NCBI GenBank assembly: GCA_958296185.1
Contig: CATQIB010000024.1
Span: 1 to 42,838 of the forward strand
DNA: 42,838 nt
DNA from: an uncultured Mesonia sp.
Lineage (GTDB): Bacteria > Bacteroidota > Bacteroidia > Flavobacteriales > Flavobacteriaceae
Direction: 5' to 3'
The notes beneath the pieces were generated by a model. The model saw only the letters and a list, made by a program, of their open reading frames with translations, searched no databases and was not told the origin of the DNA. A program made the position numbers and the translations under genes. Shown here piece after piece: positions 18,430 through 27,471 of this stretch. The stretch's first letter is position 1. Each line of letters opens with the position of its first letter.

Positions 18430-19653
18430 ATGTTAGAAAAAGAAAATATTGAATATGAAAAATCTGTGCTTATTGGGATTATTACTCAGCATCAAGACGA
18501 AGAAAAATCCCGAGAGTATCTTGATGAATTAGAGTTTTTGACTTACACAGCTGGCGGAGAAGTATTAAAACGCTTTACCCAAAAATTAGATGTTCCTAAT
18601 CCAAAAACGTTTATTGGGACCGGCAAGATGGAAGAAGTAAAACAATTTGTAGATGCCAATGATATAGGAACAGCTATTTTTGATGATGAATTGAGCCCAG
18701 CTCAACAGAAAAACATTGAGAAAATTTTAAAATGTAAGGTGGTTGATCGTACTTATCTTATTCTTGATATTTTTGCTCAACGTGCCAAAACCAGTTATGC
18801 CCGTACGCAGGTAGAATTGGCACAATATGAATATTTGTTGCCTCGACTAGCGGGATTGTGGACGCACTTAGAAAGACAGCGAGGAGGTATTGGAATGCGC
18901 GGACCCGGTGAAACCGAAATAGAAACCGATAGACGTATAGTGCGCGATAAAATATCGCAATTAAAAGACAAGCTTAAGACCATAGACAAACAGATGTCTG
19001 TGCAACGTGGCAATCGTGGACAGCTGGTTCGTGTTGCTTTAGTTGGGTATACCAACGTAGGCAAATCAACATTAATGAATGTAATTAGTAAAAGTGATGT
19101 CTTCGCAGAGAACAAATTGTTTGCAACTTTAGATACTACGGTACGTAAAGTAGTAATACGCAATCTTCCTTTCTTATTAACTGATACTGTTGGATTTATA
19201 AGAAAACTACCCACCCAATTGGTTGAATCTTTTAAGTCTACTCTAGACGAGGTGCGTGAGGCAGATTTGTTATTGCATATTGTCGATATATCGCATCCTA
19301 ACTTTGAGGATCATATTGAATCGGTAAATCAAATTTTAAGTGAGATTGAAGGCAAGGACAAACCTACTATTATGGTCTTTAATAAGATTGATGCCTATGA
19401 ACCAGAAACCATTGATGAAGATGATTTAATAACCGAAAAAACTAAGGCTCATTATTCTCTTGCAGAATGGAAACGAACATGGATGAACAAAGTGGGGGAT
19501 GACGTACTCTTTATTTCGGCCATAAATAAGGAAAATATAGAGGAATTTAGAAAAAAGGTCTACGAGGCTGTTCGTGAAATTCATATCACTCGATTCCCGT
19601 ATAACAATTTCTTGTATCCTGAATATGATGCCTATACCGGAGAAGAGCAATAA
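18430..19653 (+). CDS. hflX: GTPase HflX (ribosome-associated)
   Basis: HflX binds the 50S subunit and splits stalled ribosomes under stress. The 407-residue protein has the N-terminal HflX domain with TFIGTGKMEEV and the glycine-rich linker RGGIGMRGPGETEIE. The G domain has GYTNVGKST (206-214, P-loop), DTVGFIRKLP (G3) and NKID (G4). The C-terminal part is short with a basic/aromatic end. All nucleotide-binding motifs are intact. It has its own candidate promoter and a strong terminator shared with the convergent lipoprotein gene. Confidence 0.95.
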   Translation: MLEKENIEYEKSVLIGIITQHQDEEKSREYLDELEFLTYTAGGEVLKRFTQKLDVPNPKTFIGTGKMEEVKQFVDANDIGTAIFDDELSPAQQKNIEKILKCKVVDRTYLILDIFAQRAKTSYARTQVELAQYEYLLPRLAGLWTHLERQRGGIGMRGPGETEIETDRRIVRDKISQLKDKLKTIDKQMSVQRGNRGQLVRVALVGYTNVGKSTLMNVISKSDVFAENKLFATLDTTVRKVVIRNLPFLLTDTVGFIRKLPTQLVESFKSTLDEVREADLLLHIVDISHPNFEDHIESVNQILSEIEGKDKPTIMVFNKIDAYEPETIDEDDLITEKTKAHYSLAEWKRTWMNKVGDDVLFISAINKENIEEFRKKVYEAVREIHITRFPYNNFLYPEYDAYTGEEQ

Positions 19654-19679
19654 AAAAGCGGCCAAATGGCCGCTTTTTT
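19652..19679. terminator. Bidirectional terminator after hflX
   Basis: GCGGCC and GGCCGC pair around AAAT, with six A before and six T after, serving hflX and the convergent operon at 19704-24007. Confidence 0.87.
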
Positions 19680-19703
19680 ATTGTTTACTTATAGCTTTTT
19701 TAA

Positions 19704-21110
19704 TTATTCAAAATCTACCGTAATGTTGTTTAGCTCGTATGTTCCGTCTTGAGCTTGTTGGGTGCTTCCAATATATTTGAAGGCAATATAGGCTTTCCCT
19801 TCAATACAAGAAAGATCTACAACCCCAGAGCTTACTACATTTTTGTAAAATTCGCCATCATCAACAACTGTGGCCGCAGACAATTCGCCCCAATCGGCAT
19901 CATTAATAGTATTCACGTCGCCATCCCAGTTGGTAGACAACATCACTCTTAGGTTACTATCGTCTGAAAAACTATTTGAAGTATCAAACATAAGCGTTTC
20001 GTTGTCTTGTGTATCAAAGTCTATTTGTGGTGTAATTAACCATGCAATATTGCTTTGGTCACCCGAGTTGAATGCTTGCATTCTAACAGCTTTACCCATT
20101 GAAGGTACATTTTCGCTATCGGTAAAAACCTCCCAAGAACGCGAACCTGCTTCTGCATAGTTTACCCATCCACTTATATTTGCAGGACCGTTGGCCTGAG
20201 CTTCAAAATCTTCATTTAAAATATTTTGACTTCCTTGAGTAGCTGCAATACCACAATCATAAGTAAGCGGATCGCAACGTTCTGCATTCATATTATAATC
20301 GGCCGGTGAATTTATAGCGATAACATATTTTTCATCGCGATAATCCCTAGATAACACTCCGTTTAAGGTACCACTACCCTTAGGTAATTTTAAGCCTTTA
20401 AAATCGGCAAAAGTACTTGTACTTAAAGTGGTGGTAGCATCTGCTGTACAGCTTTCTAGAATACGCTCGCCATCAAAACTATCTTCAGATTCAGAAGCAA
20501 AACTTAAATTTGCATCTATTTGTGCTTTGGTAAACTGCACATTATCCAATTGGATGAATAAGTTCTCATAAGCATCAGAAAACTGATTTATACTGATAGG
20601 TAACGGAACTATTTCGGCTATTTCTGTACTTCTTATGATTTGCTTTTCAAACTGAGCAGGTGCTTCATCAATAAAATTACCGTCTGGCACCCCTAGGGTT
20701 ACCACTCCGTTTGAAACACCTATAGTAAATCCGTCAAGGCCAACATAAATCTTTTGTCCTACTTGGTAACGGGTAAATAAAGAGTTTACAAATAAAGCAA
20801 CTTTAATACCCGCTGTTGGGTTTTCTGGTTTGTTCTGTAAAATAATCTCTCTAAAAAAGTTACCTGCTTCGTCTGAAGAAATCACGTAACCTTCTAAATA
20901 TTGGTTGGTTTCTGAAAAAGTAAATTGCTCGTTATCGTTTTGAGCAAACTCACCTAGAACAGACTCAATAGAAACGATTGTACCAGGGATCTCAATATCT
21001 TTAACATCTGTATTAGGCACATCGTAATCATCATCTTGCACACAAGAAGTGGCAAATCCTGCTAAAATTAGTGAAAGGAATAAGAATTTTGTGAATGGTA
21101 TGGTTTTCAT
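19704..21110 (-). CDS. Surface lipoprotein with OB-fold-like segments and a C-terminal jelly-roll-like domain (DUF5689-type)
   Basis: A 468-residue lipoprotein (signal ending ATSC, Cys23; the following VQDDDYD is acidic, which fits surface export in this phylum). Residues about 70-160 read like an OB fold of the DUF5689 kind: YLEGYVISSDEAGNFFREI, GIKVALFV, VGQKIYVGLDG. A second such segment may cover about 183-270 (LFIQLDNVQF, GTLNGVLSRDY). Residues about 297-468 match the choice-of-anchor-J type jelly roll (LNEDFEA, SGWVNYAEAGSRSWEV, AWLITPQIDF). It lies 20 bases after the receptor gene, so it is very likely that receptor's surface partner. Ligand unknown; OB folds suggest nucleic acid or oligosaccharide. 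Confidence 0.78.
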   Translation of the reverse strand: MKTIPFTKFLFLSLILAGFATSCVQDDDYDVPNTDVKDIEIPGTIVSIESVLGEFAQNDNEQFTFSETNQYLEGYVISSDEAGNFFREIILQNKPENPTAGIKVALFVNSLFTRYQVGQKIYVGLDGFTIGVSNGVVTLGVPDGNFIDEAPAQFEKQIIRSTEIAEIVPLPISINQFSDAYENLFIQLDNVQFTKAQIDANLSFASESEDSFDGERILESCTADATTTLSTSTFADFKGLKLPKGSGTLNGVLSRDYRDEKYVIAINSPADYNMNAERCDPLTYDCGIAATQGSQNILNEDFEAQANGPANISGWVNYAEAGSRSWEVFTDSENVPSMGKAVRMQAFNSGDQSNIAWLITPQIDFDTQDNETLMFDTSNSFSDDSNLRVMLSTNWDGDVNTINDADWGELSAATVVDDGEFYKNVVSSGVVDLSCIEGKAYIAFKYIGSTQQAQDGTYELNNITVDFE

Positions 21111-21130
21111 AATCGTGTTGTATTTTCTAA

Positions 21131-24007
21131 TTAAAATCTTAAGTATAAATTTAAATAATAGGTTGTTCCGTAACCAAAAAAGTAGCGGTTACCAAAAATT
21201 GGTCCATTTTCCCGAGCTTTATCTTCGGCTAAATTGGTAAAGTTAGAATTTCTAGATTGCTCAAAACCTCCCGTTTTATATTCTGTATCAAAAACGTTAT
21301 TTATGGTCGCAAAGAAACCAACAAAATATTGATCTATCTTCCAAGATTTACCACCAACGATGTTTACTAAAGTGTAATCGCCAAAGTTTTCTTGGGCTAG
21401 CAATTGTTTTGCTTTGGCAGGATCATAGTCATTTCTAGGTAAGCCGTCATAATCTAAATCAAAGTTAGCCGATCTGTTCAATGAAGAGATGTCAATGTAA
21501 GCATCGTCAAAGTAGTTTGCCGTTACACCAATCCACCAGTAGTCTGGATCTCTATATTCAAAACCTACTTGAAAAGCTTTTTCTGGTCCTCCAGCAACGT
21601 GATAGTCTTTTAAATTTGTCTTGCCATCACCAAAGCGTACTTCTCCATTTTCGTTTACATTTGGCATAGCAGGATTAAAGTCATCACTGGTTAAATATAG
21701 ATCTGGATTATTAGTATAGACATATTGACCGTATGATCCCGCAGCCTTAAGCTTAATGGTAGGGGTAACTTGAGCTTCTATACCAAACTCTGCCCCCATA
21801 TTTCTTCTATCAATACCGGTAACCACTTCTTGCACAAAAGCGTCTCCTTCATCTATACCAAAACCAGAAAGATCTTGCGTAAAGTAGAAACCAATATCTG
21901 TACCGTCTTGAAAACCAGTGTAAAAACCAGTTAATCTTGCTTTCACTTTAGGAGTTCTATAAATATAACTCAAGTCTGCTGAAGTAATTTTCTCTGACTC
22001 TAGCCCAGTTACAACATTATTATTTTGCCTAGCATTACTAAAAGAGTTTCTTATACTAGGAGCTGTGGTGTAATATCCTGTATTAGCGCTAACTAAATGA
22101 CGACCTGAAACTTTATAAGTAGCTCCGGCTTTTGCCCCAAAATTAGTGAAATCTAATTTCTCACTTTTACCAAAACTATTATCTAAAAAGTAACCGTTTT
22201 TATACTTACCATCCCGTTGGTAAGTTGTATTTGAAACGTTTCCGGCGATATAGCCATCTACCCTTTTGTACTTGAACTGGGCTTGTGCAAATGCAGTAGC
22301 AACATTAGCTCTAATATCATAATTGTATTTATAGCGGTCTCCTTCTCTAGCAATTCTATTGGGATTATTAACATCGCTTTGCGCCAAATCATTGATCCCT
22401 GAAGTTTCGATATTTTGAGGCTCTTCGGCAAAGAAGTCAACATCTAAATAGCCAGTACCTCCCAATAAATCTTTAACTTCGGCATAGTTCTCACTGAGCA
22501 AGCCTCTGTAATTTAAAGAGGCGTTTAAAGTAATATTCTGGTTCACGTCTGAGGTAAAAATGGTATTTGCCGTAAACTGGGTATCATCTTGTCTGTCGTT
22601 TTGGATAATATAAATAGAATTTCCACCCTTTGCCCTAGCTATAGCATTGGCCTCATATAAGCGGTTCCAATTAAGCTGTCCGTCATTTACAAAGGCCTCT
22701 CTAGCCAAGTATGCAGCTTGATAATCTTTTGCTTCTGGATTAGGAAAACGCAAATGATAACTGGGTAGATTTTGGTAATATTCTGGTGTAGGGTTATTGC
22801 TTCCGCCAACATAGCTTATTTGCCCATCGCTACTTTCGACAATACGCGTACCTCCGTTATCAATTCTCGAGTTGGCAATTTTACCGGTTTGAAAAGCCAC
22901 GTTGGTATTTAATTTGGATTTATTTGAAATGTTCCAGTAGTGGTTTAACATGACCACTGGCTCTTCTATTTCTTTAACTCTAGAATTTCTAATTTCTCCA
23001 TCTTGATATCCCCATAAAGGATTGTATTCAATACCCTTTAGGTCTTTAACCTCTTGCGTAATAGCCGTTGCTTTTCCTCGTCTATTAGGTGTAAAAAAAG
23101 CAGTTAAATTTAGGCTATGATTGGGATTAATTTGTTTTTCAACTGCAGCAAAAAATGAATTAGCGTCATAAAGTGTACCGTCTTTAAAGCCTTCCTCACC
23201 AAATCGGCGTGAAGCTAAAAAAGTATAAGACCAACCATTATTTAAAAGACCAGAGCTGTAGCTTGCCATCACTCTGCCTTGGTAAGAACGGTTTGAAGCA
23301 GCATAAGAAACACGCCCTCCTTTTCTGTATTGAGAGGCGCGCATAATCATATTGGTTGTACCAGCAACACCACCAAAAGTATATTCATTAGCCTCAAGGC
23401 CCATGGTGAAAATTTGGTTTCGCTGTACATCATTCAATCCGCCCCAGCTTGACCATTGCGGTCTACCGTCAAATTGCTTGTTCATTTCGATACCATTAAT
23501 AAGCACCTTTCCATTTTCATTATCAAAACCTCTAGGTCTAAAAAAGGTAGCACTAAAATCAAAGGCTGCGGCATTAAGATAAGTATCCCGAGAAGCTTGT
23601 AAAAGCCCCGATAAGTTTGAAGCTGAACTTTCGTCTTCATCTAACTCACTTGCGCTAAGTGAAATTACACCTATTTGCAAATTCTCTTCATTTACATCTA
23701 CCTTTAAACTTATGGTTTCAAGATCTAAGGTAGCGTTTTCATTGATGATTACGGGAAAACGTTTACTGATGTAACCCTCTTTTACAAAAGAGATAACCTG
23801 CTCGCCCAAGGGCAAATCAAAACGGTCAAAAATAAATTCTCCCTTTGCATTGGTTTTTAAACTAAGTGTGGTTTCTTCAACACTTACTTCTACATCGGGT
23901 AATTTTTCATTGGTAATTGCGTCAACAACTTTCCCCTTAACTATGGTTTGCGCCCATAGACTAGAAGAAATAATCATTAAAGCAAAAAGAAATAATCCTT
24001 TTTTCAT
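21131..24007 (-). CDS. TonB-dependent outer-membrane receptor (first copy)
   Basis: A 958-residue transporter importing a bulky substrate across the outer membrane with TonB energy. Order: signal peptide (1-20, ending LWAQ), a CarboxypepD_reg-like domain (about 22-110, IVKGKVVDAITNEKLPDVEV), a plug domain (about 125-240, including FRPRGFDNENGKVLINGIEMN and FGGVAGTTNM), then a 22-strand barrel ending in the aromatic YYLNLYLRF. No SusD homologue is adjacent, so I do not call it SusC. The barrel start (YNPLWGYQDGEIRN, LNHYWNISNKSKLNT) is clearly related to the second receptor at 27472-30012. It forms a two-gene operon with the downstream DUF5689-type lipoprotein. Confidence 0.92.
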   Translation of the reverse strand: MKKGLFLFALMIISSSLWAQTIVKGKVVDAITNEKLPDVEVSVEETTLSLKTNAKGEFIFDRFDLPLGEQVISFVKEGYISKRFPVIINENATLDLETISLKVDVNEENLQIGVISLSASELDEDESSASNLSGLLQASRDTYLNAAAFDFSATFFRPRGFDNENGKVLINGIEMNKQFDGRPQWSSWGGLNDVQRNQIFTMGLEANEYTFGGVAGTTNMIMRASQYRKGGRVSYAASNRSYQGRVMASYSSGLLNNGWSYTFLASRRFGEEGFKDGTLYDANSFFAAVEKQINPNHSLNLTAFFTPNRRGKATAITQEVKDLKGIEYNPLWGYQDGEIRNSRVKEIEEPVVMLNHYWNISNKSKLNTNVAFQTGKIANSRIDNGGTRIVESSDGQISYVGGSNNPTPEYYQNLPSYHLRFPNPEAKDYQAAYLAREAFVNDGQLNWNRLYEANAIARAKGGNSIYIIQNDRQDDTQFTANTIFTSDVNQNITLNASLNYRGLLSENYAEVKDLLGGTGYLDVDFFAEEPQNIETSGINDLAQSDVNNPNRIAREGDRYKYNYDIRANVATAFAQAQFKYKRVDGYIAGNVSNTTYQRDGKYKNGYFLDNSFGKSEKLDFTNFGAKAGATYKVSGRHLVSANTGYYTTAPSIRNSFSNARQNNNVVTGLESEKITSADLSYIYRTPKVKARLTGFYTGFQDGTDIGFYFTQDLSGFGIDEGDAFVQEVVTGIDRRNMGAEFGIEAQVTPTIKLKAAGSYGQYVYTNNPDLYLTSDDFNPAMPNVNENGEVRFGDGKTNLKDYHVAGGPEKAFQVGFEYRDPDYWWIGVTANYFDDAYIDISSLNRSANFDLDYDGLPRNDYDPAKAKQLLAQENFGDYTLVNIVGGKSWKIDQYFVGFFATINNVFDTEYKTGGFEQSRNSNFTNLAEDKARENGPIFGNRYFFGYGTTYYLNLYLRF

Positions 24008-24135
24008 TTTCTTAATGTAGTTTTCTTAATTATTAAACTATTTGTGCCTAATTTAGCAAATGCAAATTTACATTAAATACTTGCATAACCTACGTAACAC
24101 GTAAAATTTAAATATTTGTTAAAATACGAAAAATT

Positions 24136-25221
24136 ATGAATAAGCAGTTTCTTTTATTGGTCTTAGGTCTCTTTCTAATTAGTTGTGGACCCACTGGAAC
24201 AACCACAAACAGCAGTAATACCAAAAAAAGCTATCAAGTAAATACCATTGCATTTTATAACCTAGAAAATCTTTTTGATGCAGAAGACGACCCTTCTAAA
24301 AATGATGAATATTCTCCTATTATGGAAATGGATGAAGGGCTTCGCCAATCTGTTTATGAAAAAAAATTAAAAAATATGGCTTCTGTTATCAAGCAAATTG
24401 GTAGCGATGTAGCTCAGAACGCACCAGCCATAGTTGGAGTTTGTGAGATCGAAAACAAAAAGGTGTTAATAGACCTACTTAATGAGCCCGATTTATTACC
24501 TTACAATTACCAAATTGTACATTATGAGTCGCCAGATCGTCGTGGGATTGATGTAGGTTTAATTTATCAGAAAGACCTTTTTCAAGTTTCTAATAGCGTT
24601 TCACACGAACTAAAAGTTTTTAGAAGTGACAACCCCGATAAAAAAGTGTATACCCGAGACCAGCTTGTAGTGAGTGGTTTTTTGAATGGAGACAAAATGC
24701 ACTTTATTGTAAATCATTGGCCATCACGAAGCGGTGGCGAAGCACGAAGCAGTTATTTAAGAGAGGCTGCAGCCGATTTAAACAGAAAAATAGCCGATTC
24801 TTTACTTGCCATAGACCCCTATGCCAAAATTATTACCATGGGCGATTTCAACGACGGCCCATACAATAAAAGTATTAAAGAGAATTTTGGCGCTAAAGCG
24901 GAAAAAGAAAATACTAAGCTAAAAGAATTCTACAACCCATTTGAAAACATGCAAAAATCTGGAATAGGAACAATTGCTTATCGAGATAGCTGGGATCTAT
25001 TCGACCAAATGTTACTAAGTCACGGTTTTTTAGATAAAGATTATAGCACTTATAAATATTACAAAGCGGGGGTTTTTAATCCTCCTTTTCTCGCTACCCC
25101 ACGCGGTAAATATAAAGGATACCCCTTTAGAAGTTTCTCTAATGGAGGTTTCTCTGGTGGTTATAGCGATCACTTTCCTGTATTCGTTTACCTAATCAAG
25201 GAAATAGATACTTCTCTTTAA
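24136..25221 (+). CDS. Endonuclease/exonuclease/phosphatase-family lipoprotein
   Basis: A 361-residue exported metal-dependent phosphodiesterase or nuclease. The lipobox is LISC (Cys17). The EEP fold residues are all visible: Asn42 in FYNLENLF, Glu104 in GVCEIEN, His194 in NHWPSR, Asp237 and Asn239 in MGDFNDGP, and the final SDH near 344-346. The NHWPSR and DLFDQMLLS segments match the group of secreted EEP proteins common in Bacteroidota. Substrate could be DNA, RNA, nucleotides or a phosphorylated lipid or sugar. It is divergent from the TonB receptor operon and shares its 128-base upstream region, supporting joint control. Confidence 0.88.
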   Translation: MNKQFLLLVLGLFLISCGPTGTTTNSSNTKKSYQVNTIAFYNLENLFDAEDDPSKNDEYSPIMEMDEGLRQSVYEKKLKNMASVIKQIGSDVAQNAPAIVGVCEIENKKVLIDLLNEPDLLPYNYQIVHYESPDRRGIDVGLIYQKDLFQVSNSVSHELKVFRSDNPDKKVYTRDQLVVSGFLNGDKMHFIVNHWPSRSGGEARSSYLREAAADLNRKIADSLLAIDPYAKIITMGDFNDGPYNKSIKENFGAKAEKENTKLKEFYNPFENMQKSGIGTIAYRDSWDLFDQMLLSHGFLDKDYSTYKYYKAGVFNPPFLATPRGKYKGYPFRSFSNGGFSGGYSDHFPVFVYLIKEIDTSL

Positions 25222-25236
25222 TTAGAAATTTAAGCA

Positions 25237-25272
25237 AAAAAAAAAAAAATCCGGTTAAACCGGATTTTTTTA
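25237..25272. terminator. Bidirectional terminator after the EEP nuclease gene
   Basis: ATCCGG and CCGGAT pair around TTAAA, extended by A/T pairs, with a long A run before and a T run after. It serves the nuclease gene and the convergent membrane protein gene. Confidence 0.85.
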
Positions 25273-25274
25273 TT

Positions 25275-25715
25275 TTATAACCATTGATTCCACGGAATCA
25301 TCAGTAAAATAGCTATCAAAGCTAACGTATAAAAGATAGCTAATGTTTTTAATTTGGGTGCAGAAGATAACTTCTTTTTATGTTTCGAATAACCCATCGT
25401 AATTAAAACAACGGCAATAATCATAAGCGTAGGATGCTCTACATTATATAGACGCAATAAAGGATCTTTCATTATTGTGCCCACGTCTAAGTTATCTTGA
25501 AACCATAGTATTTTGGGTGATTTAAAAAACAAAACAATACCTAAGAGTAATTGAATGTGCGAAGCAATAAGCGCAAATAAAGAAATTCTAAAATCATTGG
25601 GCGAATAACTGCGTTTTGTAAAATAGCCAGCCAATGCGTTTATCGTGGCCAAACCGACTACGAGTAATACCAAATAAGCCCAAAAAGAGTGAAAATGAAA
25701 TAAACCTGTGTACAT
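25275..25715 (-). CDS. Four-helix membrane protein, possible b-type heme protein
   Basis: A 146-residue inner-membrane protein with four hydrophobic helices (about 12-30, 43-64, 93-109 and 123-141). Histidines sit at helix ends or inside (His7, His9, His53 in SHIQLLLG, His94 in VEHPTLMI). This spacing could hold a heme, and similar flavobacterial proteins are often labelled cytochrome b. No CxxCH or quinone motif is seen, so heme binding is inference. It lies between the two receptor operons, on the minus strand, and appears monocistronic. A link to the uptake genes is not shown. Confidence 0.68.
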   Translation of the reverse strand: MYTGLFHFHSFWAYLVLLVVGLATINALAGYFTKRSYSPNDFRISLFALIASHIQLLLGIVLFFKSPKILWFQDNLDVGTIMKDPLLRLYNVEHPTLMIIAVVLITMGYSKHKKKLSSAPKLKTLAIFYTLALIAILLMIPWNQWL

Positions 25716-25750
25716 TGTTTTTGTTGTAAATATACGGAATAATTTTAGGC

Positions 25751-25790
25751 AAAAAAGAATCGGTTCTTTTATTGCTAAAAGAACCGATTT
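25751..25790 (-). terminator. Terminator of the second receptor operon
   Basis: A 13-base perfect stem (25758-25770 with 25777-25789, core ATCGGTTCTTTT) with an ATTGCT loop is followed on the minus strand by CTTTTTT. It lies about 28 bases after the lipoprotein stop. Confidence 0.85.
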
Positions 25791-25817
25791 AAAAAAATAG
25801 GCTAAATCAATTTAGGT

Positions 25818-27458
25818 TTACTCTTGTAAAACCCAAGCGCCATTTTCTTTGATTACATACATAGTATCTGTACCAGAGCTACCGTTGTAGTATGCATAAG
25901 AAACTGCGTATTTTTGACCTTCTTCTGCGTCGGGATTAATGTCATTTAAAACAACATTTATCGCCTCTAAAAGCATATCATTAGTCCAGAAGTTTTTATT
26001 ACCTTCTCTTAAGTCAAAGTTTTTATATCTTCCTGCACTACTAGCCGGATCTGGGTATTTATCGGCTAATTCGCTTTCAATCGTTAGGTAATCAGCCTCA
26101 GTAAGCGTGTAATTAATGGTATTATCGGGTACCCAAGTACCATCTTCAAATCCAAACTGTAGGCTTACCTCTTGTACACTTTCGTGGCGGTTCCACATAC
26201 CCATTTCATAGTAATAGTAATCACCGCGCGTTTGTGTTTCATCGCCATTATAGTAGTTATATACCAAGAATATAGCATCTCCTTCTTGAACGTATGGGAA
26301 CATTTTATTCAAGAAAGCCGGAAGGTAATTTTCTGGTTTGTCTGAGCTACTAAAGTTATTATAACGTCCTGGACTGCCCATTTCATCATAATCTGCCGCT
26401 TGTAAATAATAGGCCGCATCATCTTTTACCCACTCGCTACCATCAAACATATAAAAATGCTTGTAAGTATTGCTTTCGCCTGTAATTCCAATGGTTTTAA
26501 GAGCAACAGTTTTAACTCTCCAACGAGCTGCATCTGATGAAGTAGACTCATACTTTAATGCAATGTTGATGGTCTCACCTTCATAAGCAGAAAAGTCATA
26601 ATTTTCACTTAGTATAAAGTCATTACTCGAACCTGTTGGGGTGGTTGCCAAGTTAATTTCTGTCCAAGTCGCGGTATCAACATCATTTGTATAATCTGTA
26701 GCTACTAAAATCTTAAGTAAAGACATATCTGTTGCATAATTGATAGCTTGATCAATTTGGAAACGCAAATCGGTTTCATTGGTTAAATCAATGCTTGGCG
26801 ATACCAACCAGTCAATGTTAGCCTGAGGCCCAGAATTAAATCCGTTTCCTTGAACATAATCTGTTCTAGACTCCCAACCTTCTGCTCCTAATTTATCTTC
26901 AATTGTCCATCCTTCTAAACTATTGGCAAAATTGTAGCTAATAAAATCGGCAAAACCAACAACAGGGTCCTCAGTATATTGATCATACTCTACCAATAAC
27001 ACATCTCCTTCTTGAGCATTTGGCATTTGTGCACTTAATACTTGGTCTATACCTTGCTCAATATTCGCTTCTGGGTAAAATCCATTAGCGTCGCTACCGG
27101 TTAAAGCATAATCTGCTTTCGTAAGCTCATAATCCATAGCGCCTGTGTAGTCGCTTAATCCGTCTTTTCTACCTACATACAAGTTATAATTAACCATTAC
27201 TGTAGATCCAGCACCCCAATATGGGTATTGGTTTTCTAAAACGGTAGGAATAAGTTGTTTTGCTTCGTCTTCAGAACTAAAGCTAGTAAAATCTAACTCT
27301 AAAAGATCTGTATAATCATCTTCGGTTAAGGTGTAGTTGGCCTCTCCTTTAACCGCTTCTTCTTGCGCATCTATTTCATCATGGATATCCTCCATCGGCT
27401 CACATCCCATAAAAAGGACACCAAGCAGCGCTGCGTATAAAAATTTTATATTTTTCAT
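25818..27458 (-). CDS. Surface lipoprotein with four copies of a novel repeat around a jelly-roll-like domain
   Basis: A 546-residue lipoprotein (lipobox LFMGC, Cys19, then acidic EPMEDIHDEID). A repeat begins YxLTxxDY and ends with a strand like VxYxxYxG. Copies start near residues 42 (YTLTEDDY), 110 (YELTKADY), 350 (YYLQAADY) and 450 (YTLTEADY), each about 52-77 long with a middle such as LPAFLNKMFPYVQEGD. Between copies 2 and 3, about 173-325, is a choice-of-anchor-J type domain (SYNFANSLEGWTIED, IDWLVSPSIDL). Short hairpins (FMFDG.EW, GFEDGTWV, KENGAWV) sit next to repeats 3 and 4. It follows the second TonB receptor gene by 13 bases. Function unknown; a substrate-binding surface partner of the receptor is the simplest reading. 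Confidence 0.78.
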   Translation of the reverse strand: MKNIKFLYAALLGVLFMGCEPMEDIHDEIDAQEEAVKGEANYTLTEDDYTDLLELDFTSFSSEDEAKQLIPTVLENQYPYWGAGSTVMVNYNLYVGRKDGLSDYTGAMDYELTKADYALTGSDANGFYPEANIEQGIDQVLSAQMPNAQEGDVLLVEYDQYTEDPVVGFADFISYNFANSLEGWTIEDKLGAEGWESRTDYVQGNGFNSGPQANIDWLVSPSIDLTNETDLRFQIDQAINYATDMSLLKILVATDYTNDVDTATWTEINLATTPTGSSNDFILSENYDFSAYEGETINIALKYESTSSDAARWRVKTVALKTIGITGESNTYKHFYMFDGSEWVKDDAAYYLQAADYDEMGSPGRYNNFSSSDKPENYLPAFLNKMFPYVQEGDAIFLVYNYYNGDETQTRGDYYYYEMGMWNRHESVQEVSLQFGFEDGTWVPDNTINYTLTEADYLTIESELADKYPDPASSAGRYKNFDLREGNKNFWTNDMLLEAINVVLNDINPDAEEGQKYAVSYAYYNGSSGTDTMYVIKENGAWVLQE

Positions 27459-27471
27459 AAGTCTAATGGTT

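Noticed and set aside
18795-19214. Minus-strand 139-codon frame inside hflX
   Set aside because: Shadow of a conserved GTPase gene; composition is unlike a real protein and no promoter precedes it.
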